Below, piece after piece: positions 22,054 to 29,161 of a stretch of 36,986 bases of DNA; positions within the stretch are counted from its first letter, which is position 1, and every line of letters starts with the position of its first letter. A program made the position numbers and the translations under genes. A model generated the notes under the pieces. That model was not told the origin of the DNA. It worked only from the letters and a program-made list of their open reading frames with translations, and ran no database searches. Source of the DNA: a virus. Location: IMG/VR virus record IMGVR_UViG_3300027733_000006, positions 1 to 36,986 of that record; one strand, 5' to 3'.

Positions 22054-24557
22054 TGACAGCAAAAAATGAAAGCCTGGCTCACTTCGATGAGAGTCAGGTT
22101 AGGGAACACTTGTCTTTTATCTTCGGGGCTGTGGACTTTCAGCCCGGAGCATATGTGTGTCTCCGAGGTATTGGCGAGAAAGGGACAGCGCAAGAGGGAA
22201 CTTTCCGTGAGGAGTTCTTCTTTGAGCCAGCGACCGAACAGAACTGGATGAATTCAGCCGTAGAGCACTGCCAACGCTGGGGACAGCATGCCGTGGCTTC
22301 TTTCATTGTGCCCTGCGTATTGAAAGCACCAAAGGCAACGTCTTTAAATGTCAGCCAGTTTACCACAGTTGTTGCGGACTTTGATTCTGGTAACACAGAT
22401 GAGCGGATCGATTGGGTGGCGGAACACATTGGAATGCCGGATTTGGTGGTCGAGTCTGGTGGAACCACCGAGGCCGGTACACCCAAGCGGCATGCCTGGT
22501 GGAAGATTGAGCCAACCGCTGATATTGAGGGCGTCATCAATCTGCGGCACGCGATTGCCGAGAAGAGTGGCGGGGACTTGATGCTGGGGCGGGGCGTGAA
22601 AAGCAATCCGTTTGGGCGTTCTCACCAGCCAGTAAGAATTGCCGGAACCATTCACGGCAAGGGCGGAACGGCGAAGCCGTGCCGCTTTGAGTGGGTCAGG
22701 ACGGAGTGGGAGGCAAATGGAGAGATCACGGGAGATTGTTTGCATACTGATTTTGCGGACAAAGTTAAGGAGGTTCAACCAGCTCCGTGGGCAACGAGGA
22801 CAGTGATGTCCCTTGGGGACGGAAATAACGTGATTCGGGGACTCTTTGGGGAGGATAGCACGAACTCAGGGGAGGACTTTGAGCCGGTGGAGCTGAATCG
22901 GGATGTGCATGCCGGCGGGGACGTAGTCACTCGGTTTGGCGAGTTCAACCGGGTGGCCGGCCATTACATTCACTGTGTGCGGCGCGGAGATATGGATAAG
23001 GCAGAAGCTTTCGAGGCGTTGTCTGGGTGGGTGATCTCGCACATGAAGCCTGCTTGGCCTGAGGCGCGAGTGAGGACAGAGTGGGAGGCCCTGTGCCGTC
23101 AGGACGTGTCCTCGAAGGGGGCGTTTACAGAGGAAAAATCGGGGACACACTCGGGGACGGGCGCACTGCCGGTAGGTGAGAATGGTCTGCTAGCGTGGTC
23201 TGCCCACCGCTGGATCACCGACCCAGTGCCGGTCCATGAGGAACTGGTCGAGGGACTGGTGCTCAAAGGGGAACCGCATCTGTTTGTGGGTGAGGGTGGG
23301 TCTGGAAAGACGTTCTTGGTCGCTGATCTGGCGCTGAAGGTTGCAGCTTGGAACGAGGCCAAGGATTACTTCTGGTGTGGCCAGAAGGTCCGTGCCGGTG
23401 GGACCGCTGTGCTGATTCTGTGCGAGGACTCGCAGACCGAGATGCACATCCGGATCAAGCAGCTTGATCAAGGTGGATTGATATCGCAGGCCGGCGACCG
23501 GCTCATTGTACTGCCCATGACTAACATCGGGGGAGCGTTTCCGCTTACCCAGCGGAACTCGAAGACCGGTGAATCGGTGACAAGTGACCGGTGGCGCTCG
23601 ATGCTGGATCTGATGAAGGCACTCCCAGAGCCGCCAGTATTGGTAGCGATTGATACGCTCAACAGTGTATCGCACGGGGACGAGAACTCGAATGTGGTGA
23701 TAGCCGAGATGATGCGGGAGGCCCACAGGGTGTGCGGGGAGATGGGTGCCGCTTTGCTGATTAACCACCATATCCGAAAGTCAAACGAGCCTTTAAGATC
23801 TCTGGAAGAATTACGCAGTGCGATCCGTGGAGCGTCAGCGATTCCCTCATATTTCCGCATCAACTTCGGGATGTTTCACGCTAGCGATTACGAGCGGCGC
23901 ATGAAGGCTATGAACATGACTCCAAAACGGGGCGCAATGTGGAAGTTCGGAGTCGTAAAAGCGAACATTCATGGGCTCTTGCAGGGAGAGCGTACGCTGC
24001 TTCGCAACGGAATTGGACTCTTGGAGGACATTACCTCGAACGATTCGTATGCCGCTGTAAATGTGTCTGAACGTGTGGCGTGGATGGTTTACGCGATCCA
24101 ACAGGCGGCCTCGGCGCTGCATCCGTACGCCGTAGGTGGCAAGAATGCCGCCAACGGTCTGTATAAGCGCAGGAATGAGCTGCCACAGATACTGCGTGGG
24201 GTAGGCTGGCGGGAGTTTGGTAACTTGGTTGAGGAGGCATTGGTGAAGGGACTGCTAGTGCCGTGTGCCGTTCGAGGCAGCAAGTCGAAGACGTATCTGG
24301 ATGTACCGGGTGGGGTGTTATCGCAGGACGAAGCAGGGGTAACGATAGCCTCTGGGTCGTACAATTCAGCCCCAGAATGGGAGGATTTTTACTTCGATGC
24401 GGACTCCGGCGAGGTAGTTTTAGCCGCTAAAAGCAACGCTTGGAACGCGCAGTTTCAACGTACTGTGCCGCCTATGGGTGGGCCAAAGAGAAAAAGTGAC
24501 GATTCTGACGATTGGGCCAAGAAAAGGACACGAGGACACGCCTCTCCAACAGAGTAA
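22050..24557 (+). CDS. Primase-helicase (AEP/RepB-like primase fused to RepA/DnaB-type ATPase)
   Basis: The replication protein, 835 residues. The N-terminal part (about 1-260) has features of an archaeo-eukaryotic-type primase as in RepB-like phage and plasmid primases: TTVVADFDSGN with paired acidic residues (near 105-115), PKRHAWWKIEPTAD near 150, and QPVRIAGTIHGKGG near 195-208. The C-terminal half is an AAA_25/RepA-like ATPase: Walker A GEGGSGKT near 414-421, VLILCEDSQTEMHI near 450, Walker B VLVAIDTLNS near 532-538, then LLINHHIRKSN and AIRGASAIPS sensor regions. It probably unwinds the origin and makes primers while the host replicase copies DNA. Repeats directly downstream (24524-24801) may be its origin. 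It starts with an ATGA overlap with the nuclease gene. Confidence 0.9.
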   Translation: MMTAKNESLAHFDESQVREHLSFIFGAVDFQPGAYVCLRGIGEKGTAQEGTFREEFFFEPATEQNWMNSAVEHCQRWGQHAVASFIVPCVLKAPKATSLNVSQFTTVVADFDSGNTDERIDWVAEHIGMPDLVVESGGTTEAGTPKRHAWWKIEPTADIEGVINLRHAIAEKSGGDLMLGRGVKSNPFGRSHQPVRIAGTIHGKGGTAKPCRFEWVRTEWEANGEITGDCLHTDFADKVKEVQPAPWATRTVMSLGDGNNVIRGLFGEDSTNSGEDFEPVELNRDVHAGGDVVTRFGEFNRVAGHYIHCVRRGDMDKAEAFEALSGWVISHMKPAWPEARVRTEWEALCRQDVSSKGAFTEEKSGTHSGTGALPVGENGLLAWSAHRWITDPVPVHEELVEGLVLKGEPHLFVGEGGSGKTFLVADLALKVAAWNEAKDYFWCGQKVRAGGTAVLILCEDSQTEMHIRIKQLDQGGLISQAGDRLIVLPMTNIGGAFPLTQRNSKTGESVTSDRWRSMLDLMKALPEPPVLVAIDTLNSVSHGDENSNVVIAEMMREAHRVCGEMGAALLINHHIRKSNEPLRSLEELRSAIRGASAIPSYFRINFGMFHASDYERRMKAMNMTPKRGAMWKFGVVKANIHGLLQGERTLLRNGIGLLEDITSNDSYAAVNVSERVAWMVYAIQQAASALHPYAVGGKNAANGLYKRRNELPQILRGVGWREFGNLVEEALVKGLLVPCAVRGSKSKTYLDVPGGVLSQDEAGVTIASGSYNSAPEWEDFYFDADSGEVVLAAKSNAWNAQFQRTVPPMGGPKRKSDDSDDWAKKRTRGHASPTE

Positions 24558-24704
24558 TGTAAGTGCGCGTGTCCTCAGGGGACATGGAAAAGGACACGCA
24601 AAAGTGCGTATAAAATACGCGTGTCCTCAAATGCGTTTTTTGGGGGGTCTTGAGGACGGGGCTAAGTGGTTGAAAATAGAAGTTTTACGTCATTTGAGGA
24701 CACG
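24524..24704. repeat. Iteron-like repeats, candidate replication origin
   Basis: The 9-base sequence CGTGTCCTC, or its complement GAGGACACG, occurs at 24532-24540, 24568-24576, 24620-24628 and 24696-24704. Partial copies lie at 24525, 24590 and 24650. Two forward copies are extended to CGCGTGTCCTCA. They straddle the 3' end of the primase-helicase gene and the AT-rich stretch after it. Repeats of this kind beside a replication gene are typical of origins. Confidence 0.6.
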
Positions 24705-24749
24705 GGGACTATATATAGGGAATAGGGATAAGTCCCCTAGTTCCCGTAT

Positions 24750-24801
24750 CCTCATATATTCGGATACCCTTAACCGCTAACGCTAGGGTATCCGTATGAG
24801 G
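24750..24801. other. Large two-part inverted repeat
   Basis: An inner stem pairs CGGATACCCT (24761-24770) with AGGGTATCCG (24785-24794), 10 perfect pairs. An outer stem pairs CCTCATA (24750-24756) with TATGAGG (24795-24801), 7 perfect pairs, separated on the left by a 4-base bulge. The loop is 14 bases. A T run is missing, so it is less likely to be a plain terminator. A primase or origin-binding site is possible. Confidence 0.6.
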
Positions 24802-24886
24802 ACCGTGAACGCTTCGCTTCCTTGCTATATTTTGCGACAGTGCTCAAAGTTTACAAAAAACAGCGTATACACAGAAATTAAGTACA

Positions 24887-25477
24887 ATGAAAAAACAGAT
24901 CACATTGAGCGAGGAGTGTAGCGACGGCACCGGTGAGTTGCTCGTGCGGCTGAGTGTTCGGGGAGAACCCAAGAGCCAGCCGCGTCCGCGCTTCGTAGGA
25001 GGCCGTGTAATCTCGAATACGAGCCCTGCGGTGTCGTCGTGGCAGGCAGCGGTGCGGAGGGCTGCTAGCGAGGCATTGTGTGCGATTGAGCGGGGGTTGC
25101 CGGACAAGGCGACAGCCTTGAGGGTCGATGTGACGTTCTTCTTCCCGACGAAAGTCTCCGCCCGCTGGGGGAAGCCGCACACTCAGAAGCCTGACCGGGA
25201 CAACTGCGACAAGCTGATCTTGGACGAGTGCACCAAGGTTGGACTCTTCGGTGGGGACGACTGCCGGGTATCCGCCGGCATGATCAGGAAGTACTGGTGC
25301 CGTCCCGGTGGTGAGGGAGCCGTCGTAGAGGTCTCGATAGACGCTTCAGGAGCCCCGTGGGAGGGTCTGGACTCGACTTCGAGCATGACCACAGCCGACG
25401 AGGCTCCAGAGTGGGTTAAAAGAAATCCGCCAAGGTCAGGATCGCTTGCTTGTTTGAATGGCCTTAATCGGCGGTAG
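24887..25477 (+). CDS. RusA-like Holliday junction resolvase
   Basis: Resolves branched DNA before packaging. The 196-residue protein has the RusA-type pattern: GEPKSQPRPRF near 26-36, PTKVSARWGKPHTQKPDRDN with the acidic residues near 88-107, then CDKLILDECTKVGLFGGDDC matching the family core (K-P-D-x-D-N followed by L-x-D-x-L and a D-D pair), then VSAGMIRKYW. RusA is about 120 residues; the extra C-terminal 50 residues (DASGAPWEGLDSTSSM and onward) look disordered. The ATG at 24887 follows an A-rich leader with no Shine-Dalgarno sequence. It is the last rightward gene before the leftward block; its end overlaps the convergent gene by 14 bases. Confidence 0.87.
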   Translation: MKKQITLSEECSDGTGELLVRLSVRGEPKSQPRPRFVGGRVISNTSPAVSSWQAAVRRAASEALCAIERGLPDKATALRVDVTFFFPTKVSARWGKPHTQKPDRDNCDKLILDECTKVGLFGGDDCRVSAGMIRKYWCRPGGEGAVVEVSIDASGAPWEGLDSTSSMTTADEAPEWVKRNPPRSGSLACLNGLNRR

Positions 25478-25805
25478 CCCGCAGAGTCTTCTGCTTGGCG
25501 TGCCACTCCCGGCACTTTTGAATGTTCCGAGCGCGCGCAGCGCCCACCGCTGGGTTGGCCTTGGCCCAGGCTGCTTTCTTTAGCTTCTGAGTTTGGGTGA
25601 GCGGCTTGTTGGCTTTGCGGCGCTTGCCGCTAGCCGTCGAGACCGTCTTGCTCCAAGAGCAAGAAAAGTCTTTACCGTACCGGCGCTTCTCCCAGGCACG
25701 CAGTGCCACCATCATCGAGGATGACAGCGTCCCAGCGAAGCCGCCCTCGGCTTGGGAGGGGTAAAGGTCTTGGAGCCCTTGTTTGGGCTGGGCTATCAGG
25801 CGCAT
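25464..25805 (-). CDS. Hypothetical basic protein (leftward)
   Basis: A 113-residue, strongly basic protein not assigned to a family. The C-terminal half is Lys/Ala/Arg-rich with helical character (TQKLKKAAWAKANPAVGAAR, then ARNIQKCREWHAKQK), a layout also found in the arm regions of small phage HNH-type proteins, but the HNH residues are absent. It probably binds nucleic acid by charge. It is downstream of the 91-residue membrane protein on the minus strand with a 10-base gap, and its 3' end overlaps the resolvase gene by 14 bases. Confidence 0.55.
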   Translation of the reverse strand: MRLIAQPKQGLQDLYPSQAEGGFAGTLSSSMMVALRAWEKRRYGKDFSCSWSKTVSTASGKRRKANKPLTQTQKLKKAAWAKANPAVGAARARNIQKCREWHAKQKTLRATAD

Positions 25806-25815
25806 GGTTAGGGGG

Positions 25816-26091
25816 CTAGGATTTAACCAAGGTGAACGCGACAGCGGTAACGAACAGCCCGGTCAGCATCGAGAGCGCAGCGATCACCACTGACTCGACC
25901 GGCAGGTCAGCGCAGAGCGCGAGAGCGATCCCGTCGATTAACGCTAGCGAGAGCCCAGCCAGAAAAAGCCACAGGGCTTTGCTCCGGCGCACGCGCCGAG
26001 AAGCGGAGTAAGCAATCGGAAGTGGAATCCGCATGGTCTGGGAGCCGACGTCGTGTTGCGCCGGACGGGAGGAGTAGTGTGAGGTGCTCAT
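25816..26091 (-). CDS. Two-TM membrane protein (leftward)
   Basis: A 91-residue protein starting MSTSHYSSRPAQHDVG. A basic segment (YSASRRVRRSK) precedes two hydrophobic helices: ALWLFLAGLSLALIDGIALA and SVVIAALSMLTGLFVTAVAF. An earlier in-frame ATG at 26145 would add 18 residues, but the start at 26091 follows a long unstructured A-rich leader and is preferred. Function unknown. A small membrane protein in an early block could act in superinfection exclusion or as a phage-host interaction factor; this is inference. Confidence 0.58.
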   Translation of the reverse strand: MSTSHYSSRPAQHDVGSQTMRIPLPIAYSASRRVRRSKALWLFLAGLSLALIDGIALALCADLPVESVVIAALSMLTGLFVTAVAFTLVKS

Positions 26092-26128
26092 AGTTATCGT
26101 TAGTTTTTGTTTGTTACTGCTTTGTTTG

Positions 26129-26172
26129 GGGCCCCCTTTTCCCAAGTGAAATCACTTTTGAGTTTTGGTTTT
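26129..26172. repeat. 44-bp imperfect direct repeat, copy 1
   Basis: It starts with GGGCCCCC and matches 26267-26310 at 33 of 44 positions by hand alignment without gaps. It lies 38 bases before the leftward 91-residue gene, so it may hold leftward promoter or operator sequence. Confidence 0.55.
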
Positions 26173-26266
26173 ACCAATTTCCAGTTTCTAGGAATCGGCA
26201 GCGGTGGCCTTGGGCTTTAGCGAAATCTTCCGCCGGAGGCAAGTACCGCCGGAGGCTTTCCAATCT

Positions 26267-26310
26267 GGGCCCCCATTTTCCTAGTAAAATGCTTTTTGTA
26301 TTTTGGGTTG
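26267..26310. repeat. 44-bp imperfect direct repeat, copy 2
   Basis: Second copy of the segment at 26129-26172, 138 bases away. GGGCCCCC is kept exactly; the AAAA/TTTT-rich core is kept in length but varies in base. Confidence 0.55.
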
Positions 26311-26377
26311 GGCGATTTTAGTTTTGGACTTTCCACACACGGGTACGGGTGCTTTTTGGTGCTTTACTATGGTCGGC

Positions 26378-26407
26378 TTGGGTGTCTTTGGGTGTCTTTG
26401 GGTGTCT
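26378..26407. repeat. Three tandem copies of a 10-bp unit
   Basis: TTGGGTGTCT occurs three times in perfect tandem. The 10-bp period puts the copies on nearly the same face of the helix, as for protein-binding sites. Confidence 0.8.
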
Positions 26408-26574
26408 CATAGGTGCCGTTTCCAGAGCTTCAGGGTGGCCTTGCGCTAGTGTCTGAAGCTTTGAACGGTAGGAAGTGGCTGAATGCGGGGTGAGGGATCA
26501 TTAGGCGGCTTTCTGCGCGCTTGTCAGGGGCGGCCTTTGGGGACGCTTTGGGGACAGAATGCGCTAGCATTAGG

Positions 26575-26609
26575 GCAAAAAGAAAGGCGGACCCCGTGAG
26601 AGGTCCGCC
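26575..26609 (-). terminator. Intrinsic terminator for leftward genes
   Basis: On the minus strand the stem GGCGGACC / GGTCCGCC (26602-26609 with 26586-26593) around an 8-base loop is followed by TTTCTTTTT. It lies 33 bases after the stop of the 55-residue gene and ends the leftward operon coming from 28046. Confidence 0.85.
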
Positions 26610-26641
26610 CTTGTTCGGCGATGCGTTTGGATGTTGGCTTG

Positions 26642-26809
26642 CTAGGCTATCGGCCTGCCGTAATGGTCGCGATCCTCGGCCTTAGATCGGATCAGGTGGA
26701 GCTTGTTGCGGCGTGCCCACTCGCGAGCATCGCGAGCCGAAACGAAGACGTGGGAGGTTAGGGCTCGAATGATCCAAGCTCCACCCGAGCGGATAAGCTT
26801 GGCGCTCAT
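26642..26809 (-). CDS. Small hypothetical protein (leftward)
   Basis: A 55-residue basic protein, MSAKLIRSGGAWIIRALTSH and on to GRPIA. The pattern of a short beta part followed by a helix with SARDAREWARRN suggests a compact folded domain. The ATG overlaps the upstream stop (ATGA on the minus strand, 26806-26809), and the terminator follows shortly. Not recognised. Confidence 0.65.
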   Translation of the reverse strand: MSAKLIRSGGAWIIRALTSHVFVSARDAREWARRNKLHLIRSKAEDRDHYGRPIA

Positions 26810-27051
26810 TCTACGGCCTCCTTAGGGGCGAGCATGTCCAGCAACTCAGTGTCCAGCGCAACACGTCCAGCCATACGGGAAGCATCTTCGCGTGCCCCTT
26901 GGATCTGGCGGATTGACTCGTAAGTATTTTCGATTGCGTCTCCTAAAAGATCTTCCACGTCCAGAAGATTGCCTTCTGAAAGGTGGAACAAGGCGGCCTC
27001 TAGCATGATGCGGACTTCTTCGATAAGCGGGGTGTTTTTTGTTGTTCTCAT
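26806..27051 (-). CDS. Helical hypothetical protein (leftward)
   Basis: An 81-residue acidic, helical protein (IEEVRIMLEAALFHLSEGNL, then VEDLLGDAIENTYESIRQIQ). No family is recognised. Its start lies 8 bases after the stop of the 35-residue gene and its stop overlaps the next gene, so it is part of the leftward operon. No Shine-Dalgarno sequence is visible. Confidence 0.62.
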   Translation of the reverse strand: MRTTKNTPLIEEVRIMLEAALFHLSEGNLLDVEDLLGDAIENTYESIRQIQGAREDASRMAGRVALDTELLDMLAPKEAVE

Positions 27052-27059
27052 AAAATGTT

Positions 27060-27167
27060 TTACTTGTTCAGGTTGCGGAGCTCGGCGCGGAAGGTGCGCG
27101 CAAAAAGAAGGGCGGTCCCGAGTAGGGGACCGAAGATGACAAAAAGGGAGAGTAGGATGTTTTTCAT
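27060..27167 (-). CDS. Tiny single-TM protein (leftward)
   Basis: A 35-residue protein, MKNILLSLFVIFGPLLGTAL followed by LFARTFRAELRNLNK: one hydrophobic helix and a basic tail. The ATG overlaps the upstream stop (ATGA on the minus strand). Size and layout fit a small membrane toxin-like or regulatory protein, but nothing more can be said. Confidence 0.5.
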   Translation of the reverse strand: MKNILLSLFVIFGPLLGTALLFARTFRAELRNLNK

Positions 27168-27310
27168 TCAGCCACCTCCACTGCCTTTACGTTTGCTAAC
27201 TGAATTTTGCGCGGGTTGCTTTCCACAAATGATAGGCGGGCAAAATCCGAGCAAAGCGCGGTAATTACTGCGACCAGCTTGCCGTTGTAGAATACTTTGT
27301 AAGTTTTCAT
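27164..27310 (-). CDS. Small hypothetical protein (leftward)
   Basis: A 48-residue protein, MKTYKVFYNGKLVAVITALC and on to VEVAE. It reads like a small beta-rich domain (strand, NGK turn, strand). It starts 29 bases after the stop of the 235-residue gene with an A-rich leader, and its stop overlaps the next ATG. Not recognised. Confidence 0.55.
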   Translation of the reverse strand: MKTYKVFYNGKLVAVITALCSDFARLSFVESNPRKIQLANVKAVEVAE

Positions 27311-27338
27311 TTTTAGTTTTTAGGTTGTACGGGGGGAA

Positions 27339-28046
27339 CTAGTTGATGGAAAGATTGAGAACGGCCTTTTCGGTCTGGTACCCGTGCGCCTTAATCCAGA
27401 CGGAAGGAAGCGAACGCGAACGGGTTGCACTTCGTGCGGTGCCATCGCAAAGACCGCAATCAATGCATTGGAGACCTGATTTATCAGCTAGGCATTCGAT
27501 TCCAAGCGAACGGTCCGAAGGAATCTCCGAAACTACCGTAAAGGTGCGCAAGCCAAGGTTTTGAGCGTACGACACATTATGGGGCTCACAGCTCGCCATG
27601 AAGTATTTACCGTATGCCTTTGCAAGCGACACCGGCATGATGTTCCAATCGTGGAAATAGCCTGTATGGGAGAGACTTAGGCTGGCAATATTCTCCACCA
27701 TTTCAAGGGGGAGGATGGACGGATTACCATACGCTCCGAAGCGCACCGAAGCGCCGCGAAAGAACGCATTCCACTCGGCGGAGCCCATTTGCAAATGAGA
27801 GTAGCCTCCTGCCTTATAAGCTCTCCAGAGAGCCATAAGCGGAAGAGGTGAGACGTAACATCCTTTGTTTGAAGCATAAGGACAACCTGAGCATTGGAGG
27901 GTAGCATCATGGCCCGTGCGGCGGCTTTCCACGGGGTGAACGTTGCGGCTCATGATCCAGATTTGAAGCATGGGGCCTGTTTTTACGTTGGAGCTTGCGG
28001 GGGTGGCGATTGCTACCGTTTCGGCTGTCTCGTGAATGATGTACAT
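27339..28046 (-). CDS. Conserved cysteine-rich phage protein (leftward)
   Basis: A 235-residue protein of a family seen in many phages without known function. Conserved-looking landmarks are IMSRNVHPVESRRTGHDATL, then CSGCPYASNKGCYV with three cysteines, GASVRFGAYGNPSILPLEMV, HTGYFHDWN, a LGLRTFTVVS strand and a C-terminal IECLADK...CIDCGLCDG cluster. The two cysteine clusters could hold zinc or an iron-sulfur centre. It heads the leftward operon, diverging from the small-terminase-like gene. There is no Shine-Dalgarno sequence; the leader is ACACAAACAAATG. It is probably an early host-takeover or metabolic protein; this is inference. Confidence 0.7.
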   Translation of the reverse strand: MYIIHETAETVAIATPASSNVKTGPMLQIWIMSRNVHPVESRRTGHDATLQCSGCPYASNKGCYVSPLPLMALWRAYKAGGYSHLQMGSAEWNAFFRGASVRFGAYGNPSILPLEMVENIASLSLSHTGYFHDWNIMPVSLAKAYGKYFMASCEPHNVSYAQNLGLRTFTVVSEIPSDRSLGIECLADKSGLQCIDCGLCDGTARSATRSRSLPSVWIKAHGYQTEKAVLNLSIN

Positions 28047-28148
28047 TTGTTTGTGTGGGTTGACTGACTACGCACAATCTACGCACGGCACAGAGTTGTG
28101 GCAACATCTTTTTTGCGCTTTTTTTGCGTACAGAGTGGAGGGTGTTGG
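28047..28148. promoter_or_regulatory. Divergent control region with TACGCAC sites
   Basis: TACGCAC occurs at 28069-28075 and 28080-28086, 11 bp (one helical turn) apart, and again at 28161-28167 inside the rightward gene. The complement TGCGTA is at 28125-28130. TTGACT at 28060-28065 is a possible -35, but no good -10 is seen at normal spacing. These may be operators for the two divergent operons. Confidence 0.45.
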
Positions 28149-28619
28149 ATGCGTTGTATTTACGCACAAGAAAAAAGATTGTTGGACGATCTAAAAAAGA
28201 GGAAGACTAGAGGAATGCAAAGCGGGGTCGTACCAAAGAACTTTGAAGCCCACCTTTTAAAGGCGGGGGAGCGTACCGTTGGGCGTGCTAAAGGCACGCC
28301 TAACGCTCTCACTGTTAGCGTACGCGAGGCAGTCGAACGCGCCTTCGATAAACTCGGCGGCGCGAGCTACCTAGAACACGTCGGCAGGACGGATCCACGA
28401 ACCTTTTGCGCACTCTTATCTAAACTCCTTCCAACTAAGCTCGCCAATGCAGACGGCTCGCCACTGCTGGCGGCGCTTACTGAGTTGACGGATGCGCAGT
28501 TAGAGGCGAGGACAGCGCGCGCGCTAGCGGATGCTCAAAGGCAAGGGTTGATGGCTCAATCGGGGCCGGTGATTGAGGTGCAAGCCGAGGCTGTGCAGGT
28601 GCCGTCTGATCCGGTTTAG
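28149..28619 (+). CDS. Small terminase-like protein
   Basis: A 156-residue protein. The middle (GRAKGTPNALTVSVREAVER, then LGGASYLEHVGRTDPRTFCA, LLSKLLPTKL) matches the pattern of a widespread phage protein that lies upstream of large terminase genes and is usually taken as the small subunit: a basic GRxKGTPN entry, a DNA-binding-type helical domain, and an LLxKLLP segment. It would recognise the packaging site. ATG 28149 is chosen because GGAGG lies 7 bases upstream; an in-frame GTG at 28098 lacks one. Unlike P22, about 1 kb with three small genes separates it from the large subunit. The repeat region just downstream may be its target. Confidence 0.72.
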   Translation: MRCIYAQEKRLLDDLKKRKTRGMQSGVVPKNFEAHLLKAGERTVGRAKGTPNALTVSVREAVERAFDKLGGASYLEHVGRTDPRTFCALLSKLLPTKLANADGSPLLAALTELTDAQLEARTARALADAQRQGLMAQSGPVIEVQAEAVQVPSDPV

Positions 28620-28642
28620 CTGTACTTTAACGATACTTTCGG

Positions 28643-28830
28643 GGTGATCACATGCGTTCTTCTCTGTGTGATCACCTGATTAGCAATCAGGTAATCACTC
28701 GCACTATAAGGGTAACCACTACCTATAGTGGTACTTAGTACAGTGACCACAACCTGTAGTGAACCACAACCTGTAGTGGTATGGCATGAGGTATGGTACA
28801 ACCTGTAGTGGTAGGCGGGGTGATCACCCC
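28643..28830. promoter_or_regulatory. Palindrome-rich control or packaging region
   Basis: Two families of dyad sites alternate. GGTGATCAC occurs at 28643-28651, as GTGATCACC at 28668-28676, and in the perfect palindrome GGGGTGATCACCCC at 28817-28830. CCACTACCTATAGTGG (28716-28731) is a perfect interrupted palindrome; variants CCACAACCTGTAGTG(G) lie at 28747-28761, 28764-28779 and, shortened, 28797-28811. Hairpin ACCTGATT-agc-AATCAGGT is at 28674-28692. No gene is seen. Operators or a pac site are likely. Confidence 0.6.
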
Positions 28831-28912
28831 AGGCCGCGCCGCTATAAAAAAGAAAGTCGAGGTCCCTCCACAGCCGCCCTTCGGGCGCCCTCAAACCGAA
28901 TCCATACCCCCA

Positions 28913-28951
28913 AGGGGGTGCTCACCCCAAGGGGGTACCCCCTCCTTTTTT
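28913..28951 (+). terminator. GC-rich terminator before the terminase operon
   Basis: AGGGGGTACCCCCT (28930-28943) is a palindrome able to form a hairpin with loop GTAC, closely followed by six T (28946-28951). A second GGGGTG/CACCCC pair lies just before it. It probably ends transcripts from upstream or tempers entry into the late operon. Confidence 0.5.
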
Positions 28952-28990
28952 CTGGACGGGACTCCACCGGCGGGATAGGGCTACCGGCAC

Positions 28991-29161
28991 ATGAACTCGG
29001 ACTCCCACTCACCCCAGCCGCCTGACGACTCCGTCGCGCTAGCGCAGGCGCTAGCGGCGGACGCCGCAGGGCGCGGCATGGTGTACGAGGAGTACAGCTT
29101 TGAGATAGAGAACGGCCCAGAGGACGGGTGCGAGTACAAGGTACTGGTGATGCGCATATGA
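28991..29161 (+). CDS. Small acidic hypothetical protein
   Basis: A 56-residue acidic protein, MNSDSHSPQPPDDSVALAQA and on to VLVMRI. The C-terminal part has alternating strand-like sequence (YEEYSFEIENGPEDGCEYKV). Its stop overlaps the next ATG (ATGA, 29158-29161), supporting it as the first gene of the late operon. Not recognised. Confidence 0.55.
   Translation: MNSDSHSPQPPDDSVALAQALAADAAGRGMVYEEYSFEIENGPEDGCEYKVLVMRI

Larger units (their letters stand above)
26146..26574. other. Non-coding stretch upstream of the leftward gene pair
   Basis: No frame here looks like a gene on either strand. It holds part of a 44-bp duplicated segment, two copies of CCGCCGGAGGC (26230-26240 and 26246-26256), three tandem copies of TTGGGTGTCT, and G/T-rich sequence (gggtacgggtgctttttgg). 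It follows the terminator of the rightmost leftward operon, so it probably contains the leftward promoter for the genes at 25464-26091. Confidence 0.5.

Noticed and set aside
24478-24780. Rightward 100-residue frame through the origin-like repeats
   Set aside because: It starts inside the primase-helicase gene in another frame, runs through the repeats and hairpin, and has no domain pattern or start signal.
26378-26407. CRISPR-like tandem repeat
   Set aside because: The three 10-bp units are directly adjacent without spacers and there are no cas genes.
28793-28978. Rightward Pro-rich frame of 61 residues before the terminase operon
   Set aside because: It crosses palindromic sites and a terminator, and its composition is explained by the GC-rich repeats.
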